Positions 21,674 through 32,900 of a DNA stretch of 64,000 bases are shown here, in pieces. The notes under the pieces are model-generated. The model had not been told where the DNA came from. It saw only the letters and a list, made by a program, of their open reading frames with translations, and made no database searches. This DNA is from Mesodorylaimus sp. YZB2_4 (Eukaryota; Nematoda; Enoplea; Dorylaimida; Dorylaimidae). A program made the position numbers and the translations under genes. Numbering within the stretch: position 1 is the stretch's first letter; each line of letters opens with the position of its first letter. The stretch is from contig JASANH010000997.1 of assembly GCA_030248295.1 (NCBI GenBank), positions 62,001-126,000 on the forward strand, given 5' to 3'.

Positions 21674-24600
21674 ATGCTGTTATTTGGAGTAGCACCAGGA
21701 CGAAATGCATATTGTTCGCTAGTGATTACGGGCCTATCACTTTTACTTATTGCTGAAGGCATCAGTTCGGAAGGTGACCCGGCTCTGAAACGAACCGGCG
21801 AGTTAGAGGATGGCGATATTGTCAATGGAACACTACCCGATAATGATTACAGATACAAGCTGAGTTGGACTGGGAAATCTGGCGATAAGGATCGACAGCC
21901 CTTAATGCTATCGCCAAATCAGGATGACGATGAGCAATCGTACGGCGGTAAGTATAAGTCTGGAAAGGAAGCGAGCTGGCTTTTTGCCGGAAAGGCTTGC
22001 CTTGATCGGACTCGGACTTGTGTGTCCGGATGTGGAATTAAAAGCTTTTCTCTGAATCGGGCTTACATCAGCTCCTCTATGTACATCTTTACAGAGCTTC
22101 CCTATGACCCTGTTCGTTTCGCATTAATTCGTCTAAATCTTTCGTTTTTCAGGATGTCCTCCACCGACTATAGCAAACGGATCTATCAACCGTGATAGCG
22201 ACGATCAACTGGGACCTCGCACCAGTATACGATACATTTGCGGTGACGGCTATGCAGATACTGGGAGCCAAGTCTTGCAATGCGATGGCATTCATTGGCA
22301 ACCTTCCCCCGACGCTGTGTGCCAAAGTAAGGGTTGTACTATTCATATTGTACATTCCCATGCATGCTTATTCTACAGAAAAATGCCCCGTACTCCGTAC
22401 TGGTGGATCCGTGAGGTCATCGGGACCAGCCATAACATTGTTGCCAGAAGGCACATCACGATTATACAATATGCAAGGCGCGTTTGTTTCGTCCACTCGT
22501 TGGCGTTTCCATTGCGGCGCGGATCTGGTTCAGAAATATGACATCAATAAATACTTGTTGGAATGCGGAAATGATGGCCAGTGGAGACTACTGGACAACC
22601 AATTCATGCCAATTGCCGGGGATGGTGGATTGGTTGAAGATGCCAATGATTTATGCGAATCTTTGAACGAACGTAAGAAATTAATCAACTGATTTTCTCC
22701 TCGTAAGAATAATGACTTTTGTTTTAGCATGCCGTCGCTTGCTTGGTGGGCCCGGTATGATGATTCGTTATAAAACGGTGCGCGATAATTCTCCAATTTT
22801 ATCCACTGGTGACGAGGTGATAGTCGGATGCAGATTGCCCAATTATTCTCTTCGATCATCGAAAGGATTATCGACTGGTGTGTTTCGATGCCAGTCTAAT
22901 GGTCGTTGGAGTGATGACATTGAGATATCGACCTTGAGCTGCGGTTCGTACTTTTATTTTAAAAATATTTAACTATCTCGCATTATTCCTTGATATTTTT
23001 AGTTTCTAATGGATGTCAGCGACCGATATCGACTTCACAACTAAAACCAGTTTACGAAGAGCAAGATACACGATCTCATCGCCAGATATTTGCCGATGAT
23101 GCTGGTTCGACCATTCGTCATGGTGTGCGCATTTTTTACAAATGCGACGATCCAGATCGGTATTATCTAGTTGGCGATACGGAATACGTCTGCGGGCCGA
23201 ACGGCAGTTGGATACCGCCCTATTGGCCCAAGTGCGACCGGAAAAGTAGGTCTATTATTTGAATGTGCTGTATTGATAACGTCTGAATCGATTTCAGAGA
23301 AGTGTTCTTCGGTTGATTTCCCATCAGACGGGTATTACAATCCAAACCCGAATACGGATGGCTTCGAACCAGGCCATACCTTGAATTTCGGATGCACCGA
23401 TGGCTTTAGGCTGGACGGACGCTCAGATCTGAAGTGCTTGGATAGTGGCGAATGGAACTTTCGACCTCCCACTTGTATCAGAGGTATGCGTTGACTCAAA
23501 AATTCTAAGGTTAAAAACGGCTCAGTTCAGCTCAGTTCTCAACTTAGAAATGCGCATTATTTTCTTGTAATGGGGTGAGTCGGTTTCAGTGAGCGGCCCG
23601 CATTGACTGGGTGCGTGCGATTTGAACGCTAGATCATTCTCTTGCGTTCTGAATGAATACTGTACAGCGAAGCTGTTGAAACCGGATACTTACTGACGTA
23701 ACATTGACTTACGTTAGAGGGGCTCATACTTGCGTACTTGGCTAGATAGAGCAGCAAGTTGTTTGTGCAAAAATTAAATTAATTGCATTTTCCAGATGAA
23801 TGGTCAACTAAGCGATTCATTGCGGTCACGTCGGTTGCTTGTCTTCTTGGTGTGCTACTCGTAGTTATACTGGGATTTTTCGTTCAACGCCAATTGCTAC
23901 TACGGAAGGCGTTGGGATCGGCAAGACGGCACCGTTTGCTCGATTCGGGAGGTTCAGATTCTAGATTGAGGTTTGGTTCTTTAAACTCCGGAGGAACTAG
24001 TGGACGTGGTCATCAACATCCGCAGCTATTGGCTGCTGCCGCGAGAACGGGACCAGCTGCTTTTGATTCTGATCCGGATAGATTAGCTTTAATTGCGTTT
24101 GCTGATGGCGTCCAGGTAAGGAATTCCTACTTGATTTGTTGTTAAGTTGAAGAAAGAGAAATAAAAGCATGAGCCCCGAGTAGGAATCGAACCCGCCCAC
24201 TGGGATTACTGGTCCAGTGTACTAATCGCTCAGGACTCGCGTTCTCATTTTTCTTGATGCCAACCTGATCTCATTGTGAGCCAATTCTACTCTCTCAAAT
24301 TTTTAACTTCACAATGTCAACAAGAATGGCTCAGAGTGTACATTTGAACTTGATGTGACAAGTGCCATATTGGAGGGCTGACCAAAGAATAGACCCTGGA
24401 AAGTTTGACGGGCGTCTGGCCAATGGTCAGAAGCAGCCGCAATGGTCAATGTCCTGGGGACATTCTTGTGCGAACCGCAACCGTTCTTTATCGTAATTTG
24501 GTCTCTTTGATCGGTCGCCACGGCGGACTGGTTAGCCAGCCTAGCCGCGAATGCGTGTCAGTCCCTACAATTTGGCATTTTTCCCAGGAACAGTTGGCGG

Positions 24601-25490
24601 GACTCCCTTGTAAGATTGGTGTACATGATTGTATAATTTAGGTGCCGTTGCCCACTTATGAAGAGGCTGTAAGTCAAGCCATAAATGAGCGCCGTTGTCA
24701 CCCGCCTCCCTTCGATGCCATATCAACTCTGAGCGGCTACTGCTCTCGTGCCGTACGACGACTGCCAAGTTTATCGAGCCTGCGTTCAACACGAGATGGA
24801 GGCGTTGGCAACGGAGGGTCTAGTTCGCCCCGAGTGAGTACAGGCGGAGGCAGTAATGGTCAGCAACGATCGAGGGGTCTTCGAGAACAGTGGTCATCAA
24901 CTTCTGGCAGTAATGTATCGTCCCATTCGCACGGACAGCATGCTCGTCATGTAAGTGCTGGCCTGGTTGATTGGGTTGGGTGATGGGGGATGTCGAGGCC
25001 ATACTGAAAGATTTTGTGTTTTAGATCGGTTCGAACGAAACCGTGGCTGTGAGCGACGTGAGTACGACCATCACTTTGGAAACGGTCAGCAGCAGTGGTC
25101 AGAGTCAAACGGCTTCGGCTCGTGCATACGCTGGTAGTTTGTCGTCAGTGCTGTCCTCGAGCGCAGGCGGTGTCCCGGCGGCATCGGTTCCAGTTGTAGC
25201 ATTGTCTGTGTGCTCGGCATCGTCAATGGCTTCGTCGATCGGGAGCGGCAGTACGAGCACTAGTGCTGGAGTATCCTCGGCATTGGGTGGCAGTCAGAGC
25301 GAAGGTACGACTGCTATAGCCTTGTATGCTTGAGTTGTTTTTGACTGTCGCCTTTCTTCTAGGTCTGCCGTTACTGGAATCTCAAGAACTCGATATGAAC
25401 CAAGATGAATACGAGGGTCCTCCAATGCATCAGCAGCAGACGGTGGATAATGGCGATGAAATACGTAGCCAGAAGAGTTTGGATAGTTGA
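21674..25490 (+). CDS. Single-pass sushi (CCP) domain receptor with long Ser-rich tail
   Basis: Ten exons: 21674-21947, 22153-22326, 22379-22672, 22728-22943, 23003-23245, 23298-23483, 23796-24115, 24642-24950, 25025-25304 and 25363-25490, giving 807 aa. The ATG at 21674 gives a signal peptide (SLVITGLSLLLIAEG). Exons 2-6 each encode one Cys-paired CCP/sushi-like module and are bounded by phase-1 introns; for example exon 2 has GCPPPTIANGSI and ends PSPDAVC. The exon 3 module is longer and atypical. Exon 7 carries the membrane segment (FIAVTSVACLLGVLLVVILG). The tail of about 315 residues begins basic, has PLPTYEEAV (a PPxY-like motif that could bind WW-domain ubiquitin ligases) and a low-complexity Ser/Ala/Gly stretch. 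CCP proteins act in complement, adhesion and synaptic receptor clustering. SUSD6-type proteins share the CCP-TM-PY layout but have fewer CCPs, so orthology is not claimed. Confidence 0.85.
24178..24243 (-). repeat. tRNA-like relic in sushi-receptor intron 7
   Basis: On the minus strand, a B-box-like GGGTTCGATTCC is followed by ACTCG, which pairs with CGAGT at the 5' side. A weak A-box-like segment (GAGCGATTAGTA) lies between, and a CTGG...CCAG stem sits where the anticodon arm would be. The T stem is short and the acceptor stem imperfect, so this is a decayed tRNA or tRNA-derived SINE, not a working tRNA. Confidence 0.4.
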
Positions 25491-25856
25491 GGAAATTGGT
25501 ATGCATGTGAGTGTATATATTGCACTTTGTTTTATAGTGCTCTTACGTGTGCGTAGATTTGGCATACTTTTTTAGCTTGTTGTGTGAGTACGTGTCAGAG
25601 TAGGACGCGAACGGTGATATACAGATGTTTTAGGTGTTTTTATTTTACCCTGATGTCACATATTGCTCGTCATTGTTACTATGTTTGGTGCCAGAACGAC
25701 CTTCTAAATATGTACGATACTCAATATTGTAGACCGTGCTTGTACGATGTAAAGAGTGACGGAGCTTGTTGCTGTTTTGACTGTTGCGAAGACTTCGCTT
25801 TGGTTCCTTGACCTGATCGGGCGTGAAGTGGCAAATGGGTGCTGTCTTAGCTGGCC
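25491..25856 (+). other. Short same-strand spacer with candidate splice acceptor
   Basis: A 366-bp spacer between the sushi-receptor stop and the DMAC2L start. It is G/T-rich and has no obvious AATAAA. It ends in a pyrimidine tract (GCTGTCTTAG, AG at 25849-25850) six bases before the next ATG, a layout expected of a trans-splice acceptor. Confidence 0.4.
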
Positions 25857-27356
25857 ATGATCAAGTTCTTGGAGAGACCGCTGACAACGACGATTCGGGA
25901 GAATGTCGGGGTGAGATGCTTGAATATCGTAGTGGCTGAAATTATCGAGCACGTCTACAACAGGTAGGCTGTTTGGTGGGGTTGTGAGCATGGCTGTGGG
26001 TGTAGTCATGGACGGTTGTGCTTTAGGTACAGCAAGAGGAAAGTGGCGAGATTGGGTCCCGATAGAGCGGCGGCACAGTGGCTGCTCAGATGCGCGGCTA
26101 GTTTTAGGTAAGACAATGTTCGGTGACGTGGACGAGGGATCTGACTTTGATGAATGCGTTTGCAGACCGAAAGGCCACAAGGAGTACATCAGTAGAAGAA
26201 GACAGTTGGAAGAGTTGCCATCGACTTTCCACATCGAAGCGATCGATGCCAGTGATTCAATCGTTCATAATGCTGGATTCGAATATTTGAGTAAGTGCAC
26301 GTGATCAGGTGGAAGTGTCACCTCCACGTTTGACCGAACCAGGACCCGATCTGGACAATGTGGCTATGTTTGCAAAGTGGGATTTAAATGAGTCACTGTT
26401 TTCAACTTCTGAGTTAGGTTAGATCAGACACGCTAAAGCTCGATAGCTTGATCGATTGCAGTGAGGACCAGGAGACACTCAATACAATAGGTCGGGGTTT
26501 GAATGATTGCAGGGAGTGATTGGTGCAGATTTTGCACCTGGTTAATCGCCCAGGGGGGGGGGAAGATAATTAATCGACTGGTCTATGAGTGAAACATTAC
26601 CCTCACGGGTGACCCTCCTAGCTGCATGCGGCAGGATTGGCATACATAAGTGTGCATCATAATCAGAATGCGTAGTAGAGGCTGAATGTTGGCTAGAAAA
26701 CTTGACATTTCGATGTTCATAAATTCGGATTTGTTGTTATGTTTTTACTTTTAGTTTGTATCCTAGTTTATGAATCTCCCTTTCTTTTTGCACTGTCAGT
26801 CCATGTAAGATGAGGCCAGACTCGTGGCCTGGTGAGTTAGGCGTCTGCCTCTCACGCCTGTGGGCAGTTAGGGGCGAGAGTTCGACCCACGACCCTGTCG
26901 ATAATTTCTTGTGCAATGTGTCCCTTCACCCTGCAGTGCTCGGTGATGTGGTCATGAAATACAAGATGAGACGCAGGTTGGTCCTGGTTCGGTGGTTCGG
27001 TCGAACCTAAGTTAGCACTGACTTTTTCAGATGGCCTGGAACACCTGAAGGAACTCAAGTTGCATTTCTGTTACTGGATGGATAGTCGAGCCTTGAACAA
27101 AGTTGGCCTTTATTGTAGCAATACATTGGAACGATTAGAAATAGTTTCGTGTGGAAATTTGACGGCTTCTGGTCTTTTGCAATGCCAGACTTTAAAAAAG
27201 CTGAAGGTGTTGTATGTGTGTGCTTTACCTTTGGTGAGTGACGAAGAGCGAGTGATGGTGATGGCTCAATTGAGCCATTACTTACCGAGGCAGTGTAAAT
27301 TGTCGTTTCCTGTCTTGAAAACTTTGGATGACATGCAAAAATTACGACCCAAATGA
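25857..27356 (+). CDS. DMAC2L: ATP synthase subunit s / coupling factor B (DMAC2L)
   Basis: Four exons: 25857-25963, 26027-26107, 26166-26290 and 27031-27356, giving 212 aa, the usual size. The block RLGPDRAAAQWLLRC in exon 2 is the family signature, close to the vertebrate DVGPDRAAAEWLLRC as I recall it. Exon 3 has IEAIDASDSIVHNAGFEYL, entering the leucine-rich repeats (LEHLKELKLHFC, LERLEIVSCGNLTASGL) in exon 4. The protein is mitochondrial and associated with ATP synthase or respiratory complex assembly. The first ~20 residues are Arg/Thr-containing and could act as a mitochondrial presequence. Intron 3 is 740 bp and holds a tRNA-like relic and part of a dispersed repeat. The next gene starts only 135 bp after the stop. 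Confidence 0.9.
26584..26640 (+). repeat. Fragment of dispersed repeat family
   Basis: The segment reading GTGAAACATTACCCTCACGG, then GTGACC and AGCTGC, resembles the core of the repeat at 62319-62500 (GCTGAAACGTCACCCTGACG). It is shorter and more diverged than the copy near 29.1 kb. Confidence 0.4.
26821..26893 (+). repeat. tRNA-like element in DMAC2L intron 3
   Basis: A tRNA-sized segment whose ends can pair (TCGTGG with CCACGA). It has an A-box-like TGGTGAGTTAGG and a B-box-like GAGTTCGACCC. A distinct T stem is missing, so it looks like a tRNA-derived SINE head or a tRNA pseudogene rather than a functional tRNA. Confidence 0.4.
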
Positions 27357-27440
27357 GACTGTTTTTAGTAAAGATGTGTGTCCAGCAGAGTGGTCTGTGC
27401 CTGTTTGGTGTCTGCGTGCCCTCTTATTTCTGCCCTCTTT

Positions 27441-27491
27441 CATTTAGTGGATGGCTATGTGGCTTGGTCCGTTTCAGTGCTGTTATTAAAA
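27441..27491 (+). promoter_or_regulatory. Candidate trans-splice acceptor sites before the methyltransferase
   Basis: In the 135-bp spacer after DMAC2L, two good 3' splice sites occur with no obvious 5' partner in the spacer: a long pyrimidine tract ending CATTTAG (AG at 27446-27447) and GTTTCAG (AG at 27476-27477), the latter 14 bases before the ATG. A cis-spliced 5' UTR intron is an alternative. Confidence 0.4.
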
Positions 27492-29619
27492 ATGGATCTG
27501 GATACGGCGAAACAAAAATTCCTAGATTTGGTCAACGATGTGGACGTGTCGCAGATGAAGGAATTCTTTGGATGGATAAAGGAGAGTTTCGCGTTTGGTA
27601 AGGAGGGTGCTTGTGCGCGGGCATGAAGAGGAGGGGGCCTTGTTTGGGTTGCTAGAATCCCATGTGCGCGGCTTACATACCCTTGGGGTCAGGCTTCCAC
27701 TCCGCATGAGAACCCCGGAGCGCACTGAACTCATGGTATACATCCTCTGATACAGGTTAAACATTTAGATAAACGTGACGAAAGCGAAGAAGGTGATGTG
27801 GTCATGCATCAGATAGTGGACGATTTACGACTGATGGTGCCAGTGAATGCTATCTTCCCGTCGGAGCGCTGCTTGTTCCCGGAGTATGGAGTGGTAAGGG
27901 GCCCTTTTTTGGAGCACTCTTGGCTGGGACTGCCGATAGAAAATCCCAGATGGCTACAGTAGTTTTAGAAGGACGTGGGAGAGCTATCTCCCCTGGCTTG
28001 CAAACATCAACCCGTCGGGTTGATGTTTTACGCGCAGGTGTAGCACCAACCGCCTTGCTGCACTCGGAGGTTTTTTCGATCAGCCCCATTCTCACCTACT
28101 ATACGCCTGCCAGGGTTAGGTGCAAGATAATCCCAGTCAATAATAACCAGGTAGTAGGCAAGCCTTGCCCACAAAGCAGTGGATATCTGAGAGTGCTTAG
28201 GATAAGGAGTCCCATCGAGGACCTCGATATCTTAGTTCTGCAGCTCCATTCTTGCAGGATTCCGAATGCAATCCGAACACGACCGTGCACGTGGACAGTT
28301 TCCTCTACGACGATGATGACATTGACGATTTGGTTGAGCAAGGCAAAATCAGCCGTAATTATTGTCGTGCGTGTGGCTCGCACACGACAGCACCTTTGAG
28401 TGACTTGATTCTTGTCTGTTTTGGTGTCTCAAGATAAATGTGTTCAATTTTTAGCTTTTATTTCGCATTCGCTGAGCATATCGGAACTGAGATACATTTT
28501 TCGTTATCTCTTACCATCGTTGGCGGGCAAAACAATAGTTGATGTGGGATCGCGATTGGGTGGCGTTCTGTATGCGGTGAGTTGGTTTTTTGGAAGTCTG
28601 TTGACAATAATATCAAATGGCCCCCGGGCACTTTGTTTCAGGCATACCAGTTCACAGACGCATTAAAAATCTTCGGAATCGAAATGAATTCTGATTTGTG
28701 CAAGACTCAAGAAACGATTATTGAAAAGTATGGGATGCAGAATAGGATCAGAGTAAGTGCACTCTACTGTATTTTCTGCCTGGCTGGCATTTCTACTGTA
28801 AATCCTCCCTTTAAGGGGTCTGACCAGGGAGATAGAAGGGAGGGCCAAGGAAGTCTAGCTTATGTGGTCCCGTACAAAATGGAGGTAGTGAAAGGCACTT
28901 TTGGTAGTGAAAAAATAAGAGCTGGCGAAATTGTAAAAAGAACATAAAAGTTGGTGCTCAAAATGTATCTTAGGACTAGCCACCCATATTTCACGCAGTT
29001 GCATCCCGGAGAAGCGAGGATATAGGATTTCAAAGGGTCTTCCTAGGGGACACGATTGAGGAGTTACAGTTTTTGACCTGGTCTATTGTAATACGACTGG
29101 GCTTATATTTCTGGAGGGATTGGCCGGTGGAGCTTTTGCACCACGCTAAAATGACCTGGTCCACGGCTGGAACATCAGCCTGACAGGTGACGGAGAGTAT
29201 CGATTGCCAGTCGAGCTCTACACTATTTAGGTCGTTTGCGGTGACATGAGAACTCAGAAGGAGCTACTGTCGTCGGGCGATGTGGTCGTGCTGAACAATG
29301 TCTTTCAGTTCTTCCTCGTTCCGCAAGATCAGCTGCTGTAAGACGGGCCCCCTCACATCCCCTCTTCGAGGACTGTACCATTCGTGTGTTTAGATGCTGG
29401 CAAACACTTCGATCCGTGGTCAAGCCGGGTGCAGTTTTGGTGACAGTACCGAGTCTAGAACAGCTAACGGATCATCTAAAATTGGAATTTTCGCTGGAGA
29501 CATGGGTTGAGTCGGTGCCGACTGACACAGCATTGAAACAGTATTGCATTGCATTCAGTGCAGAGCCCGAAGATTTGAAGGAGATACATGTGTATCAGGT
29601 GAAGTCGTCAATGCAATGA
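27492..29619 (+). CDS. Class I SAM-dependent methyltransferase with Cys-His motif
   Basis: Seven exons: 27492-27597, 27769-27893, 28258-28399, 28455-28576, 28642-28752, 29231-29337 and 29394-29619, giving 312 aa. An N-terminal helical region (MDLDTAKQKFLDLVND) and an acidic stretch lead to RNYCRACGSHTTAP, a small Cys/His cluster. The Rossmann core follows: motif I TIVDVGSRLGGVLYAA, an acidic strand end (FGIEMN) for ribose binding, GDMRTQKELL, and VVVLNNVFQFF in the motif IV position. It then has RSVVKPGAVLVTVPSLEQL and a helical cap. These features define SAM binding; the substrate is unknown. Exon 6 begins six bases after a dispersed-repeat copy. Exon 1 to 2 uses the acceptor at 27767-27768; a closer AG upstream would give an in-frame stop. 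Confidence 0.8.
28002..28028. repeat. 27-bp palindrome in methyltransferase intron 2
   Basis: Perfect 13-bp arms (AAACATCAACCCG / CGGGTTGATGTTT) flank a single T. In RNA this would make a stem with essentially no free loop, or a cruciform in DNA. It lies mid-intron and is not part of a recognised transposon. Confidence 0.8.
29087..29225 (+). repeat. Dispersed repeat, copy A
   Basis: Shares GTAATACGACTGGG, CTGGAGGG, CCGGTGGAGCTTTTGCAC, CTGAC-GGTGACG-like sequence and GAGTATCGATTGCCAGTCGA with the copy at 62319-62500, in the same order and on the same strand. It has internal deletions relative to that copy. It ends just before the 3' splice site of methyltransferase exon 6. Confidence 0.75.
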
Positions 29620-29933
29620 GACTGACTGTGTTTGGTGACTCGTCGGTTATGAATAGTAAAACTTGAATGTTTGTGACTCGATATTTGAATGAGTTGACGC
29701 TCAGGTACTGCGTAGTCGTGGTGTGACGCGATGTTGTCGTCTGCTGCACGGATGGCATGGCCCGCCAGCGAGCAGTCCACATCGGTCGGCTGCTGTGCGT
29801 TTTGCCCGGGTCGGCTGCTTGATGCCGGGTATTTGTCTGGATTTCGACTGCTTTTGGGAGCGAATATATCTAAAAGGAATAATATCGATAAAAAGAATTT
29901 TGCGATATTTTGTTGGGTTGCTTTTTTTGAAAA
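29620..29933 (+). other. Spacer between methyltransferase and zinc-finger gene
   Basis: 314 bp, same-strand neighbours, presumed 3' UTR plus 5' UTR or promoter of the next gene. No coding sequence and no clear AATAAA were recognised. Confidence 0.45.
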
Positions 29934-32900
29934 ATGCCGGCCCTGCGACCGCGTCGACGGGCGACAGTTTCGGCAGTTCCCGATGCAAATGCGGATGATG
30001 GCGATGGCGGTGATGGTGCGGAGACGAGTGGACGAGTGGCTTCGCCAGAATCGGAAGAAGTTCGACAATCAGCTGCCGTGTTGGAAATGATGGCTTCAAA
30101 ATCGCAATCACGGCCGAATGAAGAAGATGATGAAAATGTGAAATTATCCGAAATTATTGCTAGTGTTATCGAACAACAGCAGCATGCAGCTACGGATGTG
30201 GTAAGCTGATTTTGTCCCGTTTTTGTAGCTAGCTGCATAAAATAACGCCAAAAATAAATTCAAGTATGTAAGATTGCTTAAAATACAATTTTGGACGATC
30301 GGATGTGCTGTCTCAATGGGGATGCACCGTGGGGTTTTTTCTAATTATCTAGACTCCATCAAACTACGTCAGATGTCTTCAGTTTGGCTTCCAAATTGCG
30401 CTATAAAAGATTTCTGCGATTACAAATTTGTATTGCATAACTTTTTTGACGCAGTTGTGGTTACAGAATTTTGCTCCGCAATAATTGTATAGTAGTTCCA
30501 AAACAAGCTTGTACCGTATTTTTAGAGCGGATCAACCAAACCGAAACGTCAGATTAAAAGCAAACCACCAGTCTTGGAGAAACAAGTTCCTACCGAGACA
30601 CCACTTCGTCGAAGTCGTCGCCGTGTTTCGCAGCCCCAGACGGAACCGCAATTGCGCAGAAGCCGCAGACGTACCAAGATATCGGTGGAGGTGACTGTGA
30701 CTACATCGGATGAAGAGGAAGGAGCGGATGAAGCTGAAATAGCGGCGGACTTCTTCGCTCGTCAGAATTCGATGGATATGTTGGAAGAATCCGATATGCA
30801 CGCTGGATACGACGGCTCATTCGGAATGGGCTCTTCTATGGCACCGCCAGCACCCAAATTTTACGAAATGACTCCTCAACTTTTGGAATCGTTAATGGCA
30901 CCCATTGGATTGTATCAAAGCCCGAGCGAGGATGGAACTGAGAAGGAACTTCGCTTGCGTATGCCGGTTGACTTCGGAGGTGGATGCGTTGGCGTATGCG
31001 ATATTCTGTTCAACGAACATTTGGGCGTGAGGATTGACGGAGCCACTGATTGGATGCCGGTACATTTTATAGGCGACTATTTGGATCCGGAATCAGTAAG
31101 TGCAATCGGTGCATGGGCGCGTGGGGTCATCGTCAACATCGCTGACTTCGTCTGCGGGGAGGGGGGTCTGATCTTCTTCCGGGGGGGGTTCGGGGTCGGC
31201 GACATGGCGACCCATTTTAGTTGCTTGTAAAAATTGAATTTTTTAAATTTAAATTTTTCCCGCGAAAATTAGTTAGTTTGGGCCTTCGAAGGCAAAACAT
31301 GGGGTCTTTTTTACTTGAAGGGGGGTCTACGCTATGTAAAAAAATTTTCTTTTGCCAAAAAAAGTAGGGGGTCAAACACAGTAAAGGTGGAGGGCACAGA
31401 CTGCGTGACCTGCACACCCTTGCCGGGCGGGACAGTTGGTCTAAAACATCAGAAGGGTCCCCCCTTCACAAAATTTTTCCAACATTTTTTAAAGGGGGGT
31501 CGCTACCTGCACACCCTTGCCGAGCGGGACAGGGGGGGTCTAAAAAATGAGAAGGCCCCCCCTTTACAAAATTTTTCAAAAATTTTTCAGGGGGTCTACA
31601 CTACCTTGGATACCCAGTCAGCGATGCTGGTCATCGTAATGATTTTTGCCATTTTTAGGTCCAAGTACCGGATACTGTATTTTCTGAGATCGACGAGACA
31701 GCCTCGAACCCTCCAGTAAAACAGTTGCGAGGTTCCAGTCGGCATAGCGCACGGGATTCTTCGGCCAGTGCCGCGGCAACATCTGCTTTGGGATGCAAGG
31801 AGGAATTTCATCGAATATCAGCCGTTCTCGATATGAACGTTTGGATGGAGAAGGTTATCGAAAATTCAACAGCTTCCTCGTGGTTGTTGGAGCACGACTA
31901 TGCCGAGCCAATGATGAAATTCGGTCGTCCAAGAAGTGCGAGTATTTTACAAGATGCAGTATCGGCGTTCAATAAATACGTCAACTTCATTCGACTGTCC
32001 GAACGTCGTGAACCGTTCCTGTTTGGACTGTGGTGGGAAAAAGAGGATACGCACGCGGATTATTGGCTTTTGCCGAAATCGCGCGAAGAAGATGCGGACT
32101 ACGATCGTCGTCATACACTGATGATTATACCGATCGCTAACGAATGGACCGAAGAGGTGGTCGTTTCAAGCGAGGAGACTGTTGATTTCGGGTAAGATTA
32201 GACTTGATCGTGGATGGGAGGGTGCAGGAGAAATGATGAGTCTTACCGGATTCGGATGTCTGTTGACGATATCTTACAAACTTTGTCTGTTCTGAACCTT
32301 TGGTGATGAAGTCGACTGAACAGCGTGATATTTATTATAGCTATATTACTGCTTCAATTTTTTAGCGGTGTGACAGGAGGAGTGACGCCGATGACGTTTT
32401 GGGACAACCGCGGCTTCCTGTCAGTTACCTCACTCAGCGCAGCGGACAACGCGGGCGAGTATAGGGCTGAGCCATCATTCAATTCTACGGCTGCGGACGA
32501 ATCGTTTTTCAAAAAGCCAGAATCATCGACTTCCTCGAAACCACGCAAAAGAACGACGGCAACGCCAGTGGCTAGAGCACCGAGATTTTTGGCACCAAAA
32601 TTGGATCCGAGCGTAGCTTTAGTAAACGATGGAAAGTTGAACGAGAATGGTATGCCAGAGAACTTGGATGAACTCGTAAATTCGATCCAGAATCAAGCAC
32701 AGTTTTTTGAATCCGGTGATGGTGCGGCGGGTACGTCGGGAGCGAGCGCAGCTGCCTACAACACCAGGGCTTCGAGTAGATCAATGACAGCGACCGGGAG
32801 CCAATTAAAAAATCTAAGCAAGGAGAAATTGGATGAAATCGTTAGTGGTTCTACCATTTTATCGGGAGCTGGGACAAAGGGAGAGGAGGACAGCTGTGAT

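Noticed and set aside
27769..27893. Alternative acceptor at about 27755 for methyltransferase exon 2
   Set aside because: Joining there gives an immediate stop codon; the AG at 27768 keeps the frame.
29089..29100. TAATACGACT resembling the start of the T7 promoter, also at 62322
   Set aside because: It is part of a diverged dispersed repeat and lacks the rest of the phage promoter; vector contamination is unlikely because the flanks differ.
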